This document shows, piece after piece, positions 26,940 to 36,343 of a stretch of DNA of 64,000 bases. A model generated the notes under the pieces. The model saw only the letters and a list, made by a program, of their open reading frames with translations, did not search any database and was not told the DNA's origin. Both the position numbers and the translations under genes were made by a program. Each line of letters starts with the position of its first letter. Within the stretch, counting starts at the first letter, position 1. Origin of the DNA: Salinibacterium sp. dk2585 (lineage in GTDB: Bacteria; Actinomycetota; Actinomycetes; Actinomycetales; Microbacteriaceae); contig NZ_CP042856.1 in NCBI RefSeq assembly GCF_008001035.1, positions 868,001 through 932,000 of the forward strand, read 5' to 3'.

Positions 26940-28363
26940 GCGCCGCACAGCCCGTTGACCTCTCCCCGTTCATCAAGGCCTACGATGTTCGTGGCCTGGT
27001 GGGCAGCCAGTTGACGGATGAGGTTGTCGAGGCGCTTGGCGCCGCATTCGTCGACGAGGTGGATGCCGCGGGTGGCGACGTCATCGTCGGCCACGACATG
27101 CGCGACTCCTCACCCCGCTTCGCGGCAGCCTTCTCGGCGGGTGCCCGCGCCCGCGGCGGCAACGTCGTGCTGATCGGACTGTGCTCGACCGACCAGACCT
27201 ACTTCGCCTCCGGCACCCTCGATGCGCCCGCCGCGATGTTCACGGCGAGCCACAACCCGGCGACCTACAACGGCATCAAGTTCAGCCGGGCCGGTGCGCA
27301 GGGCATCAGCTTCGACACCGGCCTGCGCGGCATCCGTGACCGGGCGACGGCCTACCTCGAGTCAGGCATCACCCCGGTGTCGCAGCCAGGATCGCAGCGT
27401 GAGCAGGATGTGCTCGCCGACTATGCCGCCTACCTCCGTTCGCTCGTCGACCTCTCGTCGACCCGGCCCCTGCGTGTCGTCGTCGACGCCGGGAACGGCA
27501 TGGGCGGTCTCACAGTCCCGGCCGTGCTGGGCACTGCCGCCGGGCTTCCCGCACTGCCGATCGAAGTCATCCCGCTCTACTTCGAGCTCGACGGCACGTT
27601 CCCGAACCACGAGGCGAACCCGCTCGAGCCCGCCAACCTCGTTGACCTCCAGGCGGCCGTCGTTGCCCAGCAGGCCGACCTCGGCCTCGCCTTCGATGGC
27701 GATGCCGACCGCTGCTTCGTCGTCGACGAGAAGGGCGCGCCCGTCACCCCCTCGGCGGTGGCCGCAGTCGTCGCGCTCCGCGAGATCGACCGTGTGCGGG
27801 CTGCGAACCCCGATGAGCACGTCACAGTCATCCACAACCTCATCACGTCGCGGTTCGTGAAGGAGACGATCGAGGAGGCCGGCGCCACCGCCGTGCGCAC
27901 CCGCGTCGGGCACTCGCTCATCAAGGATGAGATGGCGGCAACTGGCGCGGTCTTCGGCGGCGAGCACTCGGCGCACTACTACTTCAGGGACTTCTGGGGC
28001 GCCGACAACGGCATGCTCGCGGCGATGCACCTCCTCGCGGAGTTCGGTGCTCAGGATGCCCCACTCTCGCAGTTCGCCCGCCGCTTCAACCCCTACTTCC
28101 AGAGCGGCGAGATCAACTCGACCGTCACCGACGTGCCCGGCGCATACACGCGTATCGTCGACGCCTTCACGAACGTGGGCGAGTTCGACGAACTCGACGG
28201 GCTCACCGTCAGCGGGACATCCGATGACGGCTTTTGGTGGTTCAACGTGCGTCCCTCCAACACGGAGCCGCTCCTGCGTCTCAACGTCGAAGCCGAGACG
28301 GAGCCCGAGATGGAGCGAATCCGCGACCAGGTGCTCGCCCTCATCCGCGCGGCGGAGCTTTAG
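26936..28363 (+). CDS. manB: Phosphomannomutase/phosphoglucomutase
   Basis: 475 aa alpha-D-phosphohexomutase. The phosphoserine loop TASHNPATYNGIK has Ser105; the magnesium loop DGDADRCF starts at residue 254; the sugar loop is GEHSAHYYFRD; the phosphate loop is RPSNTEPLLRLN. It converts mannose-6-phosphate to mannose-1-phosphate for GDP-mannose. ATG 26936 overlaps the DUF3499 stop; a longer in-frame reading passes through that gene and is not used. Followed at once by a strong hairpin at 28364. Confidence 0.93.
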   Translation: MSAAQPVDLSPFIKAYDVRGLVGSQLTDEVVEALGAAFVDEVDAAGGDVIVGHDMRDSSPRFAAAFSAGARARGGNVVLIGLCSTDQTYFASGTLDAPAAMFTASHNPATYNGIKFSRAGAQGISFDTGLRGIRDRATAYLESGITPVSQPGSQREQDVLADYAAYLRSLVDLSSTRPLRVVVDAGNGMGGLTVPAVLGTAAGLPALPIEVIPLYFELDGTFPNHEANPLEPANLVDLQAAVVAQQADLGLAFDGDADRCFVVDEKGAPVTPSAVAAVVALREIDRVRAANPDEHVTVIHNLITSRFVKETIEEAGATAVRTRVGHSLIKDEMAATGAVFGGEHSAHYYFRDFWGADNGMLAAMHLLAEFGAQDAPLSQFARRFNPYFQSGEINSTVTDVPGAYTRIVDAFTNVGEFDELDGLTVSGTSDDGFWWFNVRPSNTEPLLRLNVEAETEPEMERIRDQVLALIRAAEL

Positions 28364-28383
28364 GCGATTGCGCCAGCAATCGC
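28364..28383 (+). terminator. Hairpin directly after manB
   Basis: GCGATTGC, tetraloop GCCA, GCAATCGC: a perfect 8-bp stem beginning on the base after the manB stop. It probably ends the DUF3499-manB transcript, though no T-run follows. Confidence 0.55.
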
Positions 28384-28392
28384 GCGACCCCA

Positions 28393-28426
28393 GCGCCGAG
28401 TGAGCCTGCGAACGAGGTTTCGGCGC
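28393..28426 (+). other. Imperfect hairpin in the sahH leader
   Basis: GCGCCGA pairs with TCGGCGC; a three-base bulge (GTG) on the 5' side leads to a second stem, AGCCT/AGGTT with one G-U pair, closed by a 7-base loop. It ends 31 bases before the sahH start. It could be a terminator element, part of a leader RNA or an insignificant repeat. It has a weak likeness to an SAH-riboswitch core but no clear pseudoknot. Confidence 0.35.
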
Positions 28427-28457
28427 GAGCCGGCGTGCTGTCTGCGAGAATTGACGG

Positions 28458-29924
<1,467 letters not shown>

Positions 29925-29935
29925 GTCACGTGGTC

Positions 29936-30799
29936 TCAGCGCTCGGGGAAGCCGTGCGGGAGGCCCTTCAGCACGGGGTCGAGCGCGGCCATGCGCTCGC
30001 GCTCGGCCTGCAGCGCGCGATACTCACGGTCGCGACGCACGGCCGCGACCCCCGCGAGGAAGATCTCGGCGTCGCACTCAGGCAGCGGTGAGACGAAGCG
30101 GCTCGCCTCGCGCGCGAGGTCAGCGGCGATGCGTCGGCGCGACTGCTCGGAGTGTCCGGCCGCCTGGCGCAGGAACTGGGCGATGCGTCGGGAGAGACCG
30201 CCCGGCATCCGCGCGACGTCTGCCGTGCGTGCCCAGTCGACGAGTTCGAGCGGCACGCCGTAGACGGGAGGCGTCTCCTTCGACACGCGTTCGTGTTGGC
30301 TGTAGGTGCCCGCGAGGAGGTCGCCGAGCCGCTTGGAACGCGGGTGCAGGACCGCGACGATCGTGGCGATGCCGCCGAAGGTCAGGAACAGTTCCACGAC
30401 GCCGACAAGCGAGCGAGTGAGGGCGTGGCGAAAGCCGATCGATCCGCCGTCATCGCGCACGATGCGCGCGCCGACCGCGAGCTTGCCGAGGGAGCGCCCC
30501 TGCGTGAGTGTCTCGACCGTCATCGGGATCCCGACGACGCACACGACGAGCAACACGATCGAGATCGCGGTGCGCGTGGCCTCGTCGAGGAATGCCCCGA
30601 CCAGGGGCATCGACACGACGAGGGTGACGCCGAGGAAGACGAGGAGGTAGGCGATCCAGTCGATGATGGCGCCGGCAGCACGCAGGATGAAGTCGGCGGG
30701 GCGGAGGTCGAGCGCGACGGCTTCGCCCGTGATGAGTTCCTCGTCGAGGTGGGGTTCCACGACCGTGGTGGCGGATGCTGCAGCGGGCTCCCTCGACAT
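29936..30799 (-). CDS. RDD family membrane protein
   Basis: 287 aa. After a short acidic N-terminus, LRPADFILRAAGAIIDWIAYL holds the first Arg/Asp-containing helix of the RDD fold; QGRSLGKLAVGARIVRDDGG is the conserved loop after the second pair of helices, and RSKRLGDLLAGT the end of the domain. The last 110 residues are soluble and charged. Function of RDD proteins is mostly unknown (transport or sodium-proton exchange in some). Its start codon is 16 bases from that of the divergent SpoIIM-family gene, a typical pairing in actinobacteria. Confidence 0.85.
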   Translation of the reverse strand: MSREPAAASATTVVEPHLDEELITGEAVALDLRPADFILRAAGAIIDWIAYLLVFLGVTLVVSMPLVGAFLDEATRTAISIVLLVVCVVGIPMTVETLTQGRSLGKLAVGARIVRDDGGSIGFRHALTRSLVGVVELFLTFGGIATIVAVLHPRSKRLGDLLAGTYSQHERVSKETPPVYGVPLELVDWARTADVARMPGGLSRRIAQFLRQAAGHSEQSRRRIAADLAREASRFVSPLPECDAEIFLAGVAAVRRDREYRALQAERERMAALDPVLKGLPHGFPER

Positions 30800-30815
30800 G
30801 CCAGTATCTAAGCAG

Positions 30816-31811
30816 ATGGATATCGACGCCTATGCCGCAGCGCACCGCGACGAGTGGGACGAGCTCACCCGCCTCGGTGCGAAGCGTCGATTCTCGGGCC
30901 CCGAGGCGGATGCGCTCATCGAGGGCTACCAGTCGGGCGCGACCCATCTTTCGGCCATGCGCACTGCCGCGGGCTCGTCAGTGCAGGCGGACCGCCTCTC
31001 GGTGGCGCTGTCGCGGGCGCGCCTGCGCTTCACGGGGGCGAGCAACAATGTGCTCCGCCAGCTGCCCGTCTTCTTCGGCGCGCAGTTGCCGGCGGCCCTG
31101 TATCGCATCCGCTGGCTCTCGCTCGCGGTGACGAGTGCGACCGTGCTCATTGGCGTGCTGTTCGCGTGGTGGGCGCTCGAGACGCCCGGCGTCCTGCCGG
31201 CCTTCGGCACGGAGGAGTTCCGCAGGCGGTATGCGGAGGAGGACTTCGTCGACTACTACTCCGAGCATGCGTCGTCGTCGTTTGCTGGCCTCGTCTGGAC
31301 CAACAACGCGTGGATCGCGGTGCAGTGCATCGCCTTCGGCATCCTCGGCGTCTATGTGCCCTACCTCATCATCGCGAATGCGCAGAGCCTCGGCTTTGCG
31401 GCGGCCGTCATGGCGGAGCAGGGCGAGCTCGACACCTTCTTCCTCTACATCGCACCGCACGGGCAGCTCGAGTTGTACGCGATCTTCCTTGCGGCGGCCG
31501 CGGGACTGAAGATCTTCTGGTCGTGGGTCGCGCCAGGTGTCCGCACGCGCGGGGCGGCCCTCGCGCAGGAGGGGAGAGCTCTCATGACGGCGGCGGTCGG
31601 CGTCACCATCGCGCTGCTGCTCTCTGGGATCGTCGAGGGCTACATCACCCGTCTGGACTGGCCGTGGCCCATCAAGATCGGCATCGGCACACTCGTGCTG
31701 GCCGTCGTGCTCGGCTACCAGTGGATCGTGGGCGGGCGTGCCCACCGTGCCGGGCAGACGGGCGACCTCGACGAGTTCGAGGCGGGAGCGCGCCAACTCG
31801 TCTCAGGCTGA
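30816..31811 (+). CDS. Stage II sporulation protein M (SpoIIM) family membrane protein
   Basis: 331 aa from ATG 30816 (MDIDAYAAAHRDEWDELTRL); an ATG six codons earlier is possible. A cytoplasmic helical region (residues 1-90) is followed by about six membrane helices, and YIAPHGQLELYAIFLAAAAGLK is the family signature (PHG.lEl). In endospore formers SpoIIM joins the engulfment complex; here no other sporulation gene is present, so it must have another envelope role. It lies back to back with the RDD gene, suggesting shared regulation or function. Confidence 0.88.
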   Translation: MDIDAYAAAHRDEWDELTRLGAKRRFSGPEADALIEGYQSGATHLSAMRTAAGSSVQADRLSVALSRARLRFTGASNNVLRQLPVFFGAQLPAALYRIRWLSLAVTSATVLIGVLFAWWALETPGVLPAFGTEEFRRRYAEEDFVDYYSEHASSSFAGLVWTNNAWIAVQCIAFGILGVYVPYLIIANAQSLGFAAAVMAEQGELDTFFLYIAPHGQLELYAIFLAAAAGLKIFWSWVAPGVRTRGAALAQEGRALMTAAVGVTIALLLSGIVEGYITRLDWPWPIKIGIGTLVLAVVLGYQWIVGGRAHRAGQTGDLDEFEAGARQLVSG

Positions 31812-31824
31812 GCCGGCCCGCCAA

Positions 31825-31844
31825 AGATGAGAGTCCTCTCATCT
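31825..31844. repeat. 20-base dyad downstream of the SpoIIM-family gene
   Basis: Nine-base arms AGATGAGAG / CTCTCATCT separated by TC, starting 13 bases after the stop at 31811 and ending 85 bases before the next gene. As RNA it folds into an 8-bp stem with a tetraloop. It is low in GC compared with its surroundings, so it may be an operator for the gene at 31930 as well as, or instead of, a terminator. Confidence 0.5.
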
Positions 31845-31929
31845 GGCGAGGGTCTTCTTCTCATTCGCGCCCGCGAGCATTGGACGTCACGCACACCCGA
31901 CCCGACGCAACGGCGCGAGAGGAACCCCT

Positions 31930-32682
31930 GTGCAGACCCACGACAAGACCCTGACCATCGTCGGCGGCGCGATGCTGAGCACCTGCCTCATCGTCGGTGG
32001 CGTCGCAGCGGTCTCCGGAAACACGCCCACGAGGCCCGCAGAGGTCGTGGGGATCGACGGCGTACGCGGGGCCTCGGAGGAGATCGCTCGCGTCGACAAG
32101 ACCAAGCGCTTCCCGCAGTCCGCCACAGCTTCGGAGGAGCAGGAGGGCTCGTCGACGCAGCCGCGCCCGGCGCCGCGCGGCGCTGTGCCGGCCCTACCCG
32201 GTTCAGACAACGGGCCGGTGCGGGTTCCTCCTGCGGCACCGACCCCGACGGATGCCCGGATCTCCGCTGGGGCGAATGATCGCGCGGCTCGCGAGAGGCC
32301 GAGTTCGATCCGTCAGCAAGAGGTGCCCCATCCTCGCGACGAGGCTTTGCGGCAGCCGGTCTCCCGCGACCATGGCCCTTGGCCGCAGCAGGACCGGGGT
32401 GTGCGCTTCGAGCCGCCCCAGCAATTCCTTCCGCCGCCGGGAGATCGCGGCGCCGCCCGGCAGGCACCCGCGCCTGAGCCCCCTCCAGCTGCGCCGCCCG
32501 CGTCGCGCGGCAACCCTGAACACGGGCAAGCGCCCTGGGGCGGTCGCGATGGTGGCCACGCCGACGGAGACCGCCGCGGTCACGAGGGCCGTGGGGACGA
32601 GCGTCGGGGCGGCTCGCACGGCCACGACGGTCGAGACCGGCACGGGCATGGCGGGCACGATCGTGGCGGAGGCCGCTCGTAG
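31930..32682 (+). CDS. Pro-rich exported protein with a His/Gly/Asp-rich tail
   Basis: 250 aa from GTG 31930 (GAGAGGAA lies 7 bases upstream). An N-terminal hydrophobic segment (TIVGGAMLSTCLIVGGVAAV) would act as signal or anchor. Residues 50-190 are rich in Pro, Arg, Gln and Ala and look disordered. The last 45 residues are dense in His, Gly, Asp and Arg (for example GHDGRDRHGHGGHDRGG), which could bind metal ions. Not a family I recognise; low-complexity composition makes the frame choice less certain, but codon pattern and start favour it. It converges on the response-regulator gene at 32785. Confidence 0.6.
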   Translation: MQTHDKTLTIVGGAMLSTCLIVGGVAAVSGNTPTRPAEVVGIDGVRGASEEIARVDKTKRFPQSATASEEQEGSSTQPRPAPRGAVPALPGSDNGPVRVPPAAPTPTDARISAGANDRAARERPSSIRQQEVPHPRDEALRQPVSRDHGPWPQQDRGVRFEPPQQFLPPPGDRGAARQAPAPEPPPAAPPASRGNPEHGQAPWGGRDGGHADGDRRGHEGRGDERRGGSHGHDGRDRHGHGGHDRGGGRS

Positions 32683-32784
32683 CCGCCGCCATGGCGCGGC
32701 ATCCTACGGGGTGGCTGCTGCGTCCGGGGCCGGTGGTTTCGGGATCACCGGCTCCGATTCTCGGGCGCCCCGGCCGAGCGCGGC

Positions 32785-33462
32785 CTATCCGGCTTGGCGG
32801 CTCGTGAGTCGATAGCCCATGCCGCGCACGGTCTCAAGGCGGTGGCGACCGATCTTCTGCCGCAGGTAGCGCACGTAGACATCCACAACGTTTGAGCCGG
32901 GGTCGAAGTCGAAGCCCCACACCCGGCTGAGCAGCTGCTCCCGGCTCAGCACTTGCTCGGGATGGAGCATGAACTCCTCGAGCAGCGCGAACTCCCGGGC
33001 AGACAGGTCGACCTCGACGCCGCCGGAGCGCACTCGCCGCGTCTTGAGGTCGAGCTCGAGGTCGACGAAGCTCAGGTTGTCGTTGCGGGGCGTGTCCGTC
33101 TGGGTGTCCTGCAGCCGCACGCGCACGCGAGCGAGCAGCTCGTCGAAGCGGAACGGCTTGGAGACGTAGTCGTTGGCGCCGCCCTCGAAGCCAGCGACGG
33201 CATCCTGCGCCGAGTCCCGTGCCGTGAGGATGATGACGGCCATCGCGTTGCCCTCGGCGCGGAGCTGCTGCAGCACGTCGAACCCGTCGTAGCCGGGCAG
33301 GCCGAGGTCGAGCACCATGAGGTCGAACTGTCCCGTGCGCGCGGCGGTGAGTGCCCCGGGCCCGTCGCGTTCGATCGAGACGCCGAACCCGGCCGCGCGC
33401 AGCCCCTTCTCGACGAACGACGAGATGCGGTCCTCATCTTCAGCCACGAGGATGCGTGCCAT
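32785..33462 (-). CDS. OmpR/PhoB-family response regulator
   Basis: 225 aa. The receiver domain has acidic ED near residues 8-9, phosphoacceptor Asp52 (MVLDLGLPG), Thr in ILTARD and Lys in VSKPF. A winged-helix DNA-binding domain follows (EFALLEEFMLHPEQVLSRE, then SNVVDVYVRYLRQKIG and a terminal VRGMGYRL). Its start follows directly on the stop of the sensor kinase at 33463, so the pair is co-expressed. Target genes are not evident; the dyad at 31825 and the His-rich gene next door are candidates. Confidence 0.92.
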   Translation of the reverse strand: MARILVAEDEDRISSFVEKGLRAAGFGVSIERDGPGALTAARTGQFDLMVLDLGLPGYDGFDVLQQLRAEGNAMAVIILTARDSAQDAVAGFEGGANDYVSKPFRFDELLARVRVRLQDTQTDTPRNDNLSFVDLELDLKTRRVRSGGVEVDLSAREFALLEEFMLHPEQVLSREQLLSRVWGFDFDPGSNVVDVYVRYLRQKIGRHRLETVRGMGYRLTSRQAG

Positions 33463-34920
33463 TCAGTTCTTCCTTCCCCTGGGGTGCCGCGAGTCACGCG
33501 GCAGTCGGATGACGACGCGGGTGCCAACGCCGCCGCTGACGGCGAAGGCCGTTCCTCCGTGGGCCTCGGAGATGGCCGCGACGATCGAGAGGCCGAGTCC
33601 CGACCCTTCGACACCGCGCCCCTCGTCGGCGCGAGTGAAGCGCTCGAACACCCGGTCGAGCTGTTCGGGGTCGATTCCGGGGCCGTAGTCGCGCACCCAG
33701 AGGTCGACGGTCGCTCGGCCCTCGTCATCGGCGGATGTCGCGCTTCCGATCTCGATGGCGGTGCCCGCGGGTGAGTACTTGGCGGCGTTCTCGGCGAGCT
33801 GTAGCCACGCCTGTGTCACGCGGCGGCTGTCGAGTTGCGCCCTCGCATCGGCCCGAGCGGTGAGGGCCCATTCGTGCGCGGCCGACAGCATCCGTGCCTT
33901 CGCGAAGACCGTGGAGGTCAGGTCGGCGACCGCCACCTGGTCGGCGTTGACGAAGCCTGGCACGCGGCTCTTCGCGAGCAACGCGATGTCGCCCACGAGC
34001 GTCGTGAGGCGGTCGAGTTCGTCGATCGCGATCGCCCGTGTCGCCGCGATGTCTTCCGGATGCTCTGGGTCGAGCAGTTCGAGGTGACCCCGCATGATCG
34101 TGAGCGGCGTCTTCAGCTCGTGGCCGACATCGTCGAGCAGACGGCGCTGGCTGAGGAAGCCGGCCTCGAGCCGCTCCAGCATGCCGTTGACGGTGCGGGC
34201 GAGGTCGCTCACGTCATCGCGGCCGACCACCGTGATGCGCCGTGAGAGGTCTGTGTCGGTGATGCTGTTGGCGGTCTCCCGCAGCGAGCGGATGGGGCGC
34301 AGCAGCCGGCCGGCGACCACCCAGCCGACGAGGCCGACGAGGAGGAGCATGACCGCCGCGACGACCGCGTAGGTGCGGAACGCCTGCGTGATGGGGAGGA
34401 GTTCCGCGTCGAGGTTGTAGGCGCTGACGTAGAGCCCAGAGGCCGCGTCGCCCTCGATGGTAATGGGGATGATCGCGTAGCGCAGCGTGCCGAACTCCGA
34501 GCGCACGGTCCCGAGCACGACGCGCTCGGGGTGTGACTCAGCGACGACGCGGTCGATGAAGGCCTCGTCCCTGTCGAGCCTGAACGACAGGTTCGATGAG
34601 GGCACGAGCGCCGCCCTGCCGTCGATGATGCCGACCGTGCTCTCGTTGTGGGCGGGGAGCACACGCTGCATGGCCTGCATCAGGAAGTCGATCACGGTGG
34701 TCGGGCTGTCTTGTCCTGCCTCGCCACCATCCGCGATGAACTGGAGCCCCTCGACCGTCTGCGTGAGCCGGTCATCGATGCTCGAGACGACCCGCTCCCG
34801 CTGCAGCAGGTAGGCGGTGCTGCCCGCGACCGTCATGCCGAGGGCCGTCACCAGCAGGATCGAGGTCAGGATCCGAGAGCGCACCGATCGCAGCGCGTCG
34901 ACGAACCGATGCAAGCTCAC
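33463..34920 (-). CDS. Two-component sensor histidine kinase
   Basis: 485 aa. An N-terminal membrane helix (ILTSILLVTALGMTVAG), an external sensor region of about 150 residues, a second helix (VVAAVMLLLVGLVGWVV) and a HAMP linker precede the H-box VGHELKTPLT with His267, the N-box ENAAKYSP and glycine boxes YGPGID and GSGLGLSIV. It autophosphorylates and passes phosphate to the regulator at 32785. It follows DUF58 by 48 bases and may belong to the MoxR/DUF58 run. Signal unknown. Confidence 0.92.
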   Translation of the reverse strand: MSLHRFVDALRSVRSRILTSILLVTALGMTVAGSTAYLLQRERVVSSIDDRLTQTVEGLQFIADGGEAGQDSPTTVIDFLMQAMQRVLPAHNESTVGIIDGRAALVPSSNLSFRLDRDEAFIDRVVAESHPERVVLGTVRSEFGTLRYAIIPITIEGDAASGLYVSAYNLDAELLPITQAFRTYAVVAAVMLLLVGLVGWVVAGRLLRPIRSLRETANSITDTDLSRRITVVGRDDVSDLARTVNGMLERLEAGFLSQRRLLDDVGHELKTPLTIMRGHLELLDPEHPEDIAATRAIAIDELDRLTTLVGDIALLAKSRVPGFVNADQVAVADLTSTVFAKARMLSAAHEWALTARADARAQLDSRRVTQAWLQLAENAAKYSPAGTAIEIGSATSADDEGRATVDLWVRDYGPGIDPEQLDRVFERFTRADEGRGVEGSGLGLSIVAAISEAHGGTAFAVSGGVGTRVVIRLPRDSRHPRGRKN

Positions 34921-34968
34921 GTGCCCATTATGGGGGGCATGCGCGGTGTTCTGCAGTGCTTCTTCGGG

Positions 34969-36309
34969 TTACAGCTGGCCAGCCGCCTTAAGCGCGAGAT
35001 AGCGGTCGGCGACGGCGGGGGGCAGTTCCTGCGGTGTGCCCGTGACGACATCGCCGCCGAGCCTGCGGATCGCCGCCGACACCCGAGCCGTGTCGAGCAT
35101 TGCCCGTTCCGCGGCGGCCCCCCTGAAGACGCCATCGCGATCCTTGCGCTCCCGTGAGGCCTCCATCACGGTCGGGTCGGTCACGGAGCAGACGAGCACA
35201 CGGTGGCGCCGGGTGAGCTGGGGGAGCACGCCGATGAGGGCGCGCGAGTTGCCGGGGGAGTCGATCGACGTCATGAGCACGACGAGCGCCTGTCGGTTCG
35301 TCACAGAGGTGACGAGCGCGGGCACGGCGGTCCAGTCCATCTCGAGGAGCTCGGGATCGACGGGCGCCATCGCGGTCACCATGCGCGCGAGGAGCTCGCT
35401 GCCCGTCGTTCCCTGCACTCGGGCGCGCACCCTGCGGTCGTAGATGACGGTGTCGATGCGGTCGCCCGCGCGCGAGGCGAGGGCCGCGAGCAGCAGCGAG
35501 GACTCGAAGGCCGTGTCGATGCGGAGTTCGTTGTCGATGCGGGCGGCGGATGTGCGGCCACTGTCGATCACGATGACGATGCGACGGTCACGTTCCGGTC
35601 TCCACGTGCGCACGACGACGCGCTGTCCCGTGCCGGTCGCGGGGTCCCGCCTGCGGGCCGTGGCACGCCAGTCGATCGAGCGCACGTCGTCGCCGCGCAC
35701 GTAGTCGCGCAGCGAGTCGAACTCGGAGCCCTGGCCGCGGATCATGATGCTCGTGCGCCCGTCCAGTTCGCGCAGGCGGGCGAGGCGCGAGGGCAGGTGC
35801 CGCCGCGAGGCGAATGGCGGCAGCACGCGAATGGCGGCCGGCTCGGCAAGGGTCGCCTGCCGTGCGGCGATTCCGAGGGGCCCGAAGGAGCGCACGGTCA
35901 CGTGGTGGCTGCGTCGCTCACCGCGCCTGAAGGGTGTGAGTGTCATCCTGACGGCTCGACGTTCGCCCGCGGGCACAACGAGTCGGTGGCGACTCGGCTG
36001 TGCGCCCGCCGAGGGCTCCCAGCCGTCACGCACGAGTGCACGGATGCTGCGGCTCCCGCGGTTCGTCAGCAGCAGTGTCGCGGTCGCGGGCTCTCCAAGC
36101 CGCACGCGCTCGGGCAGTTCACGTTCGATTCGCACGGCGCGGGGCGAACCGGCGACCGCGAGGTCGAGCGCGGCGAGCACGAGGACGAGGGTGATCCACG
36201 CGAGCATCGTCGCCGTCGGGCTCAGGGCACCGCCGGTGACGATCGGCACCGCGATGACGGGGAGCACCCCGAGTGCGAGGAGGGCGGCAAGACGCCAGGA
36301 GATCGCCAT
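34969..36309 (-). CDS. DUF58 family protein
   Basis: 446 aa. Two N-terminal membrane helices are followed by a beta-rich segment and the DUF58 core: GSEFDSLRDYVRGDDVRSIDWRATAR-type motif near residues 195-220, then a von-Willebrand-A-like region beginning IVIVIDSGRTS (DxS of a MIDAS site). These proteins are partners of MoxR ATPases, probably in metal-dependent assembly or maturation of complexes at the membrane. It lies 34 bases after the MoxR gene. It is the adaptor/substrate-binding half of this system by analogy. Confidence 0.87.
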   Translation of the reverse strand: MAISWRLAALLALGVLPVIAVPIVTGGALSPTATMLAWITLVLVLAALDLAVAGSPRAVRIERELPERVRLGEPATATLLLTNRGSRSIRALVRDGWEPSAGAQPSRHRLVVPAGERRAVRMTLTPFRRGERRSHHVTVRSFGPLGIAARQATLAEPAAIRVLPPFASRRHLPSRLARLRELDGRTSIMIRGQGSEFDSLRDYVRGDDVRSIDWRATARRRDPATGTGQRVVVRTWRPERDRRIVIVIDSGRTSAARIDNELRIDTAFESSLLLAALASRAGDRIDTVIYDRRVRARVQGTTGSELLARMVTAMAPVDPELLEMDWTAVPALVTSVTNRQALVVLMTSIDSPGNSRALIGVLPQLTRRHRVLVCSVTDPTVMEASRERKDRDGVFRGAAAERAMLDTARVSAAIRRLGGDVVTGTPQELPPAVADRYLALKAAGQL

Positions 36310-36343
36310 CAGCCCGTCGTCTCCGCCTGCGAGGCCGAGCGCA

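Noticed and set aside
28393-28426. SAH riboswitch upstream of sahH
   Set aside because: Only a loose likeness; the pairing lacks the second stem and pseudoknot expected of the known class. Kept as an unexplained hairpin.
32203-32658. Minus-strand 151-codon frame opposite the His-rich gene
   Set aside because: Its Arg-rich sequence has no ribosome-binding site or fold; the plus-strand frame has a signal segment and a good start.
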